Assembly (NCBI GenBank): GCA_013398015.1
Contig: VZRR01010919.1
Span: forward strand, 1,543,494-1,607,493
Source: Oreocharis arfaki
Taxonomy: Eukaryota > Chordata > Aves > Passeriformes > Paramythiidae
Length of the DNA stretch: 64,000 bases
Direction: 5' to 3'
Shown: positions 54,470 to 64,000 of the stretch, piece by piece
How the letters are laid out: every line of letters starts with the position of its first letter
Position numbering within the stretch: the stretch's first letter is position 1
The notes under the pieces: model-generated
What the model was told of the DNA's origin: nothing
Seen by the model: the letters and a program-made list of their open reading frames with translations, nothing else
Database searches by the model: none
Position numbers and translations under genes: made by a program

Positions 54470-55410
54470 ATCACAGTGTCATGGGGGCAGCTCTCACCCC
54501 CACGACTTGCTGACAGCTTTTGAGCACTGCACACTTCATGCTGTCACCTTCCAGTTCTCCTCCAGAAGTGGCAGCCACACTCTGAACCAGAGTTGTTAGG
54601 TCACCTTAACTACGTACAGCAGGCTTGGGGCTTGCAACAGAGAAGTGCAGTGCTGCCACGGCAGCCAACAGCTCGTGCATCTGCGTACCAATCTGTTCTG
54701 TCTCTCAGCTGCGGCTCTACGTGGCTACAGCCACTCACCGTGCAGGCACATACTCTTCATCTTTCACCCACCAAAAGAGGCTGGCAAGTCATTTTGGAAC
54801 AGACACCAATGCTACTGACAGCTCATGGGCTGGAACACACAGGATGAGAAATATTTTTTTTAAAAATCTCACAAAAAGCCGTCGCCACCCCAGATGTATC
54901 CTGCCTTCTGCCAACTCCTGTCCATCTCTCCCTCACTCCTTTCCTGATTTAAACAGCAAAACCATCCCACTGCACAAGCAGAAGGCAGAGTGCAGGCCCT
55001 TGAACTCCTGATCCTATACTAGTGCACTTGCTCTTTGTGCAGACATTACAAACGTGTCAGGTGGCTCCCAGGCAGGTACCTCCAGGCACTACCGTGGTGT
55101 GCACCAGGACCAGGACCAGGTTTCTCTGCCTTTCACTGTTACTCTCTCTCTGCCCTCATGCCACTTGCACTGACAGGTGCTGCTGGGTAAGAACAGAAGC
55201 CCAGGCAGCTCATCTCGCCTCTATGGGGGATGCAAGCAAGATCCACTTGCCCAGGGCTTTTCTAGAAGGGCTTCTTTGGAATTAGCCCCAAGGATTTACA
55301 GTGGCTCATGTGAACCTGTACACAAGTGGCCTGAGCATGCCAGAGGCAGTTCTGGAAGGTCAAAACACCTGAAATGCACATGCAGCAAGGACACTTATCT
55401 TTGCTGCTAA
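54470..55410. other. GC-rich, CpG-poor block, identity unknown
   Basis: Base composition shifts sharply from the AT-rich flanks to a roughly balanced or GC-rich stretch of about 0.9 kb, but CpG is rare (about a dozen by eye), so it is not a CpG island. Several overlapping open frames exist on the plus strand, none with a recognisable protein. It begins with GTCATGGGGGCAGCTCTCAC and has an AT interruption near 54850. It could be an old LTR or other repeat, an exon of a non-coding RNA, or a decayed retrocopy. Confidence 0.4.
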
Positions 55411-58400
55411 CTTCATGCTCTAATTTGATCTTACCATTTTCAGTATATTTATTTATTTATATAAAGGATGACACCCAGATGTCTCAGTGTTAGTGACCCA
55501 GTTAGTGAATAGTAATTATATTATTTCATATAATTTCAATGAATTATAATGAAATGAGAAATAGCAGTTTTAAACCTTTCTTATAAGTTCTTCACACAGT
55601 CTCATAATTTCTTTAGTATTTCAGAAAAAAGAACAAAATGAGGGTAGTATAGTTGACATATCTCAGAGGAGCTTTTTTAAATGGATTTGAGTTGTGTGTA
55701 TTGATCTATTTTTTTCCCAAGACTTCAGTATCAACCTCAGAGTGGTTTTAGCATCACTGATATATGCAAGTGCTAGTTTGTGGAGGTTACACTGTTAGCG
55801 AGGTGGTCTCTTTCTTCCCTCATTAAGCAAACTTGTCCTAGCTGGTTCCTCAATATCCTAGAGGATTAATGTTTACCCTCATGGCAGTATCTGTATTGAT
55901 GGGAATTCAACCACTTTATGTTATGAATCCAGAAACAGAAAACCTGCCAGCTTAGAACTCAGGTGAATAGCTTGGTGCTGTAAATATTTTATAAAATTTG
56001 TAAATTGACACCTAGTATACCATTGTGTCACTGCGTACTTTGCACATGCTAGAAAAGATAAATATTTTGGGTTTCAAGTTTTTAATGTTTTTCTTCTAAA
56101 ATAAAACACTACTAACATTAAATGTAAGAAGAAACAACAGCTGTTGGCAATTCCATAGTAAATTAAGAGCACGTTTCAGAAAAGATATTATCATAGAGAA
56201 AGCAAAATGGCTGCTTAAGATACTTTTTTTTAAACACATAATCTGCTAAAGTAAAGACTAAAATTCTCCATGTTTGCTGTGATATACTAATCTACCACCC
56301 TTACTTCTCTCTTTTGTTATTCAGGAAAAGAATTTAGGTTTGGTAGAACAGTAGTTACCAACAAAACCACTGAAACCTCTGTGTTATTGAGCTCCTTGGA
56401 TGAACGCTAAACCATGGTATGTCCATCATTAATTCAAACAGCCATGATAATTTAGAGGATTGCTTTCTGTTAAGTATTCTGGCTAATGTTATGATTTTAT
56501 CCCTTTACACCTATGAAACTGCCTTGAAGTGCTGTAGCCAACAGCAAAGGATCCCAGCCAACAGAGGATCCCATCTTTTTTACCCAGTGAAAGAGATTCT
56601 TCAATAACTCAGCTGGTTTAAAGTCAACACACATGGAGATTGTTCCTCAAGATCACCATGAAAATGGCAAAGATTGGAATGGACAGGTTTGAGGTTTTTG
56701 CCTCTAATTGGATTTGAAGCAACAAAAGAATTATAAAGGACTAAAGAAGGAAACTAAGTCCTAATCCACAAAAATGTAAAGAGAGAAGGTAGTTAGGGAC
56801 AGGGGAAGTAGCGTTTCAGCATTCTTCATAGGATGAGAAGACAACTAGAGTGTGCATCCGCAAGAGATGTGACATGGGAAAGTCTGTGACATGGAAGCCA
56901 TGAGCTCCTCAAATGCACGGATGCACTCTGGTTGTGATGGAGAGGAGTATACACAACAGTACTGACAGGAAGTAGGAAATTATCAAACTGCAGAGAATAA
57001 AGATGCATGTGGATTTTTGTATAACTGGATCGAAGCACAGCTCAATAAGTAACCAAAAGGACTGATGAATGTTGCAGCTATTTAAATAAACAAGGACTAT
57101 TTGTAGCTGAGGGCAGTTTGTCCTTATCAGGATTGAACCATAAATACATTTGCCCTCCAGTACTCTCCCCCAGTGCCCACATTAATATAATTAAGTTAAC
57201 TATAGATGAAATCCTGACCTAATTGACAATAGGAAAATAACTCTAAAATCCACATTTAATGTTTGGTCCAGAGTTTCACCGTATTTATAGGATTTAGTTA
57301 CAATGAACATTCACAAGAATAGAAACAAAACTTTAATATAACTCTGTTAACCAAAATGAAAGAAATTCAAAGTTGCTTGTGACTGTCTTTAGAAAAAAAT
57401 CTATGTCCATTTAGGTTCACAGAAATATACAAATAGAGTAAGGTGTTCTGTACTTGAATAGCCAAAATTGTTACAGGTATTTTCAATCTAACTGCTGGGG
57501 AGTTTTTCACCTCTCTCCTTTCCTGCTTCGTGGTGACTCAACTTTTTCTTCTTTACTGTCACAAAGGTCAGCTTTCTTCATGAGCCTCAGGTCAGCACAA
57601 TCAGAAAGAAATACAGAAAATTGCACTTGTTTTGTCAGTCATAAAGCTGGCATAGGTTCCTAGTGCCATGTGCTTGGACGTTAAAGCCCAAGCCTACAAA
57701 AGAAGGATTTTCTCACCTTATGTAAAAAGAAATTAATAGACTGAGAAAAACAGGAAGGAAACACATACAGTTCTGAGATTCTATAGAACAAAAACCCTCA
57801 CCCTATCATACCTAATGAAAAAAAAAAAAAATTGACTCTGACAGCTGACTTGGTCATTTGTATTCTACTATTTTTATTAAATTTAGTGCATTATTACAGT
57901 ACATAGTAATTTTCCTAGAAAAACTGCATCCTTCTTTAAATTTTACAAAAATATTTCTAATAAAATAATGTATTTCTTACAATCCTATCCAATAGGATCC
58001 AAACCTACACTTCCTGCTATGTTTGAACTGTCTTATACTATTTTACTGGGTTTTATTGGTTATGGCTTTATACCACTCTAATATAACTACTAGGAAGAAG
58101 CCTTCCAAATGCATGCTGGAAAGCTGACAGTAAACCAGAAAAACCTACCATTTCCTGATTAGGTTGTAGCTAAACAGGATTGTAAAGTACGATTTTTTCA
58201 ATAATTCATTAGCTAAAAAATTGTTACATCTAAGAAAAATGAACCTGAGATAATACAAAGCAAGGAGCAGTCAGTATGTGGTGATGAAATGGTAGTATGT
58301 GAAAGGAATGTATTTTGTGTCTCCTCGACCACCACTGTATAATACACTGAAAACATTTTTTTTGTGTGTTTATTGACCTAAAAAACTAAAAAGTTTTACA

Positions 58401-58659
58401 TCTTTTATTTGGTTCTTGTTTTTCTTGGGTTTTGAGGGTGAGTTTTTGCAATATTTGGTTATTTTTGGAAAGGCAAAAAGGTAAGTATCTTCAGTTTTAT
58501 TTATACAATACAAATACAGGAAAAAGTTTATGTAGAATTGACTAGAATTAAATTTTGACCATCAGAAGCTGCGCCAGGAAACACTAGAAAGAGCCTCTTA
58601 AGCAAAAAAACCCCTATATTTCAACAAGAAATTAATGCTCAGATGTCATCACCAGACAC

Positions 58660-59000
58660 TCCATATCACATCTGGTATGAACTCTGTGCATAGGCAAGAA
58701 CACCTCGTCTCTTCTCACGTGAAGGTGTCACTGTGAAGCTACAGCCTGAAGAGTGACCACCCCATCTCCCTGAAATATAAGTTTGTGCTCCCTTTTTCAT
58801 CCCACCTCGACGCCATTGTCTATTTTTAATTCAACAGCATCGACTCTGGGATTGTCCAGGACACCTTTGTGAAGTGCAACGCTCATGAAGAAGAGCCAGG
58901 AGATATTGCTGAACATCACATTCCAACTGCTCTGTCACAAATGCTGATCACGTGGCAAATGTCCAAGTGGCCCTTCACGGATGAATCAGTCACATGGATT
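58660..59000 (+). other. Coding-like stretch of unknown origin
   Basis: One plus-strand frame reads FVKCNAHEEEPGDIAEHHIP and continues to a stop near 59010. Upstream another frame reads HPISLKYKFVLPFFIPP. Base composition is richer than the flanks. I do not recognise a parent protein. It may be a decayed retrocopy or repeat, or chance. Confidence 0.2.
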
Positions 59001-60241
59001 TATCCTCAGTGCTGACTCAGGTAAGCATGCCTATGCTGTTAGAACTGAAACCTTCTCCTGCCTCTACCTGTATTTTGAAGGGCTGGGAATCCCTACTCCT
59101 CAGCAATTTCAAATATTTCTTGTTATCCAGATGAGATTTTCTGCAAGCCACAAAACACAGAAATTCATCAAAGCAGAGAAAGAGGGTTTTGAAAGTTGTT
59201 TTGAAAGTTTTTATCTGGTCCAGCAACATGCAACAGAATCTGAAGACTGTTTACTGTCTTGCAGTTCTTATGTGACTATTAAGCAGTGGAAAGAGCCTCA
59301 GTGGAGGATATCCAAATAACTTTAATTAATCACTTCAATATTAATCACTTTCATGCAATCATTCTTGCATTCTGAAAATCTCTAATTTTGAAAAAAACAG
59401 GATTATCCTGCCTACAGACAGAGGGAAGAATCCTCCTTTCTCTGTCATCTTCAATGTCTTAGAGTTGCATAAATGAGGCAATCTGACGTTCAATGAAGAG
59501 AGGTGATGATAACTTTTATCCTCCAGAGTAAGATATGGATCATCTCAAACTGCAGCTGATAGCAAACCCAGGTCAAACTTTCTCTCTTTGCCTCCTCCAA
59601 AAACACTGAGTATGATCTGTAGCAATAGAAAGTTCCAGCAGGAAGAAAAAGAGAGTGCCAAAGAAGGATAAAGCCAATAAATGTAGGGGACCAAACTGAT
59701 GCATCAGGTTCACTGTTCATCTTCTTGGCATGGTGCAGGAAATGAGGGAAAAGGGGACGCTGCTAAGGAGGGAGTGGGGAAATTCCATGTAGCAGTGCAT
59801 AGTGCTCATATTCCCTAGTTCCTCACTTAATGAAAGAGTGCCAACACTCAGCACTGACACTGCAGCCAGTGGCTGCAATTTCTATGTTCAACACTTGGAA
59901 ATAAAACAAGAGCAGAGACATTGCTGCTCTCTCTCAAAGTTGGCAGTTTTGGGCAGCCTCCTAAGCTTAAAGCCAGCCTCACCAGCAACCCAAGATCCAA
60001 TTTGTAAGGTCCTGCTACGTACTCCCTACTCATGGTCCTTAATAGTACCACAGCCTCTGAGTTCCCTACAGCTCTGAGTGAACTATATAACACTCAATAC
60101 ATACTAAGGAGGAAAAAAAACGAGTGTAGGAGCCATTAAAAATATCAAAAAATATCCCTTATTTCCAAATTCACTTGACTTCTTTGAATATCACCCGTGA
60201 AAGATAGCCTGGATTCAGCTCTATGTTTTGCCCCACTTTTG

Positions 60242-60306
60242 GCTACTCTAAAAGCCCAGCTAACTCTACTCTAACTCTAAAAGCTACTCTAAAAGTTCTC
60301 TAAAAG
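60242..60306. repeat. Degenerate short tandem repeat (CTCTAAAAG-type)
   Basis: ACTCTAAAAG-like units recur four times with spacers such as CCCAGCTAACTCTACTCTAA. Confidence 0.7.
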
Positions 60307-61737
60307 GGAGATATAAATCTGGAAAGAGAATATTTAAAAGCTACTCCTGCAGAACCATTTACAAAGCTGGGAAAGACAGCCCTTTCTAGCTTTTTGGGTT
60401 TGTTTTTTGGTCTGTTTTCTCAGTTTTTTGGGGGGTTTTTTTAGCCATAATGGGATATCAGAAGCATGCCTGGGAGGATAAATGCAGGTACTGTTTGCTT
60501 TACATCAATCTCTTTCTAGACTAGTATTTCCGTAAGTCTATCCTCACCCACCTGAGATAATACTATAGGGATAAACTATCCCACTAGAAGCTCTGAAAGG
60601 TTTAAAGCTATGTCTTAGGATGCAAGGGGGAGAGAGTAGTTACAGTCACAGACTGTAGTGCTCTGTTCAAGTTTTATCCCAGAAAATTACTGTTACAGTC
60701 TATGTCTACAGTAACACACTGGTTCAATCAAACAGTTTTGCATCATTTTGAAGGAAGCTGTCTTGTTCCATCAGAGCTTAAACTGATCTTTGGCCATGAT
60801 ATTCCAACTGATAGGTGGAGAGCAGTGCAGGAAAAGGTTAATTTCTAGCCAGATCAGCTCCTTAATCCTTCTCACCACTCATATCAACACCACTGGCCTA
60901 TAGATGGAAGGGAAAGACTGACCAACAGGTGTAACAGGATGTGAGGGATAGCAGTGACCCCAACACAGTTCAAATAAAACTATTAATTTATTTAGCTACA
61001 AAGTGAAACTGCACTCTGATTATGGCTTTACTTGCCCAGTTACGTAAAAGTGAACACAACAAACTTTAAATCAACTTATTTAAAATATAACTGAAAGACT
61101 GAGCAAGCATAGTACACTAGTATCTCTCTTACACTGTTGTGACAATAAATGTGACCCACAATCCTACAGCAATATGGAAGACTTTTTTGGTATTGGGACT
61201 CTCAATTATCTATTATTGTATCTATTGTAAATACCAATTCTAGAGCAGCATTGTAGTTTTTACGGTGGTTTTTGGTCATAACAGACATTTGTGAACATCC
61301 AGAAATTTAGGACTCTTCTCTAGTAATACTGACTTTAACCATTAATATTCTTCTGTTGTTAGATTTGCTCACTGGCTCTAAATTTATAATATTTCCTACA
61401 GATGGCCAGAAAGAACATGTGTGCAAGGATAAAAATGAGGATGCAAATTTCAAAACAATGCCATAATCTTCATTACAGAAGTGTTCATCTTGTAATTAAG
61501 TGTGGACCTGCACATATGGTGTCTGATTTATCCTCATATTTTCACTGATGCAAACTTGCTATGATAATATTAATGTAAATGTAACCATACCACTTTTCAG
61601 TCAGTCTGGGAGCACAGAAAAGCTATTTTTTTCTTCTCTTTTTCCACTAGTAATTGCTTTTTTTTCTACTAGAAACTGAAAGAAAGAAAGTAGCTACAAA
61701 GTCACAAGTTGAGCTATCACAGACTTTTCTTCTTCTC

Positions 61738-61783
61738 CTTTGTGTATTTAAGGGAAATAGCTACTTCCCTTAAATACACAAAG
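61738..61783. repeat. Perfect hairpin: 19-bp arms, 8-nt loop
   Basis: The left arm 61738-61756 (CTTTGTGTATTTAAGGGAA) is the exact reverse complement of 61765-61783. The loop is ATAGCTAC. Pairing stops at once outside the arms. At 46 nt it is shorter than typical microRNA precursors. Confidence 0.95.
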
Positions 61784-63630
61784 AATTTCATTCTCTTTTG
61801 GTGGATCAAGAGCTACATTCTTCTGGTTCATGATTATTTCATCAGTGTTTTCACTCCCAGCAGATGCTATGATATCCAGCAAACAAGAAGAGTTTCCCTA
61901 GTGACATATGTCCAAGGCTTCTGTCCTCTGTCTAAATATCTCACACTAAAACTTAATTCCTGCTGAAGAGAAAAATTACATCGTCTTTTAACATGGAGCA
62001 ATAGAAAAAATATTTCTCAGTTCACAAAGTCCTTCCTTGCAAGAATACTTGAGAGCACACTCTAAAGTTTTTGTTAACTTCTATGGACAATTACTACATT
62101 TTTTATTTCACTTACCACTCACTTACCACTGTTTTTTTAAGACCAGATCTGCCAAATTCTGACCCTTCATTTGTGAGCAGTTATGTGTTTTCTTCTGGGT
62201 GTAGATGTATATTAGAACAAGCCAAAATGAGTAGTAGGATTCAACTGCTCATAGTGTTCAGCTCCTAGAAAGCAAAACCTTCCATTTTCTGCTCTCCAAT
62301 TCTTGGTAGTCTTGAGAGACTAGGCAAGTTCAAAAATATCCTAAACTAGAAATTTATGAACAGCACTTCTTAAAAGGTACTTTTTCATATTCAAAAACTC
62401 AAAGATGAAATTTCCACACAGTGATAATACCCGCTTTCTCCTCCACTCCCAACCCCCCCATGGCTTTCTCTGAAGTATAATTCAATTATAAAAATATTTA
62501 CTATGGAAAAGTCTTTCTCTGGATTGTTTCTCCTCAACTTGTGCTTATTAACAAACTTCAGAATAATTTTTTCGCCTAGATGTACCCTTTTCAATCAGGA
62601 AATTTCCACTCTGAAGCTTCACTTTTTAGGCCTCATCTTTGTAATTTAGTTGAACCTTCACACACATCGCATGCTCATTTTAAAGCAGTTTGACTCTTTT
62701 CAGTAGCACTTTTCTACTTCACTGTGCCTCGGTTTAAGTTCTCCATGGAGGTGTTTTAACTTGTGAAATCTTACAGCAGACATTTTGTATGCCATGCAAA
62801 GGCTACCTGACGAGCAGTTGCAAATTGTTATAGAAAATTAAACACACAATCTTTAACACAAAAAACCTGGCTTTCTGAGGCCAAAAGGCCTTTTGTGAAA
62901 CAAACTACTATAAAAAATAGAGAAAGTAAACCTGAAGTAAAAGACAACACAGGAAAAACAAAGTGCGTAATTACTGCAGGACCTAAATACCAGAAATAGA
63001 GGAAAATTACTTATGCATTATATCTGTCCCACACAAATATTTATAATGCAGTTATTACAGGACTGTAAAAGAACTGATCCCTCAGACATTAGTCAAAAGC
63101 AATGAAAAATTAATAATGATAACTGGCTTACAAACCCAGTCTAAAGGCAGAACAAAGAGTGCTGAGAAGATACTTTTCCTTAAATATTCACTGATTAGAG
63201 TGAAACTCTTCCCAGGAAATGGTATTTCTTCTAGACCTCCCAAATTTACTGTGGCTTGTAAATCAGTTGACTTTACCAATGGTAACCTCAGAAACCCACT
63301 TCTAGAGAGAAATGGCGAACTGATGCTTAAAAATCCCTCAAATTACCAAATACTTTCCTTTCTTAAAAACACCAAAGTGGGTCTCATGGTTGATGGGATA
63401 CAAATCAATATGGCAGAGAAACCTTCTGCTGCATGCTGGGATAAGAAAGTCGATGCTGAAAATCAAAATTACAATCTGAGATGTTAACGATCTCAGATGT
63501 ATGGGAAGTTTAAAACAACTCTTTACTTCGAATATTGAAAAAAACCAATAATTATTAATCATTTTTGCCATGCTTATATATAACTTTGCAAATCTTTTCC
63601 TAGCTCTTTTTGGAAGAGCCCAAACTCAAC

Positions 63631-63830
63631 AGAATCACAGAATCATGAACCACTGGAAAAAAACCTCTAAGATCATTGAGTCCACCCATTAGCTGTGTTC
63701 ACCACTAAACAATGTCCCCAAGTGACACATCCATATGTTTCTTGACCACTTCCAGGGATGGTGGACCACTTCCCTAGGCAGCCTGTTCAACACCTGACCA
63801 CCCTTTTAGTGAAGGCATTTTTCTTGACGG
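63631..63830 (-). mobile_element. CR1 LINE 3' fragment
   Basis: It starts with the complement of the CR1 terminal octamer (AGAATCACAGAATCATG). It continues AAGATCATTGAGTCCACCCA, CACCACTAAACAATGTCCCC, CCAGGGATGGTGGACCACTT and CCCTAGGCAGCCTGTTCAAC, the usual CR1 tail order, ending near TTTTTCTTGACGG. It is moderately diverged and sense relative to FSTL5. Confidence 0.92.
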
Positions 63831-64000
63831 GAAATATTTAATACTCAATACTTAATACTTAAATAACACAAATTTTAAAATTCAGAATTTCCATCCAGGC
63901 ATACAATCCCCTGTTCGTTTTCTTCATTAGAAAAAAATAGCAAAGGTACAAAACCTATTTTTTTAACAATTTACAGCTTCATGATCAGGTCTTAAGGTTT

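Noticed and set aside
54593..55410. Several overlapping plus-strand frames in the GC-rich block
   Set aside because: The frames overlap each other without a preferred one and match no known protein. The block is reported by composition instead.
61738..61783. microRNA precursor
   Set aside because: The stem-loop is only 46 nt, perfectly paired with no bulges and no pairing beyond the arms, unlike a typical animal pre-miRNA.

Overview
This is nuclear DNA from a bird. The window is AT-rich and mostly non-coding. It carries several CR1 LINE fragments with the avian-type 3' end (the ATTCTATG-like octamer) and a solo LTR of a type I recognise from bird genomes. I cannot name the species.

The one gene I can support is FSTL5 (follistatin-like 5), on the minus strand, seen through two small exons. 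The first coding exon (48819-48957) holds the start codon, a signal peptide and the first 41 residues, and ends at a GTATGG donor. The next exon (30394-30427) is a 34-nt micro-exon that continues the frame with 11 codons plus one base. Across the splice the protein reads ...QPLVRLRHK / QEKHHESSRNK, which matches the start of mammalian FSTL5 as I recall it. The micro-exon begins at a tandem CAGCAG (NAGNAG) acceptor. The intron between the two exons is about 18.4 kb. The following intron fills the rest of the left side (1-30393), and I found no follistatin/Kazal-type exon there. Everything right of 48957 is upstream of the first coding exon, so it is either a 5'UTR intron or 5' flank. I could not identify the promoter or a non-coding first exon.

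Layout: 1-784 is a decayed minus-strand CR1 reverse-transcriptase fragment, with a 386-bp-period duplication whose junction carries a single N. From 785 to 30393 is intron with small repeats, a 22-bp inverted repeat and possible conserved non-coding blocks. At 30394-30427 lies the micro-exon. From 30428 to 48818 is intron, with a plus-strand CR1 (about 40.0 kb), a sense-oriented solo LTR (41690-42734) and a minus-strand CR1 (about 46.4 kb). At 48819-48957 lies the first coding exon. From 48958 to 64000 is upstream DNA with a degenerate 40-bp tandem repeat, a GC-rich but CpG-poor block (about 54.5-55.4 kb), a perfect 19-bp-arm hairpin (61738-61783) and another minus-strand CR1 at the right edge.

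Nearly all long open frames here look like chance ORFs or lie in repeats. I found no convincing new biological system. The items most worth checking are the NAGNAG micro-exon, the two perfect inverted repeats, the N-junction duplication and the sense LTR inside the FSTL5 intron.
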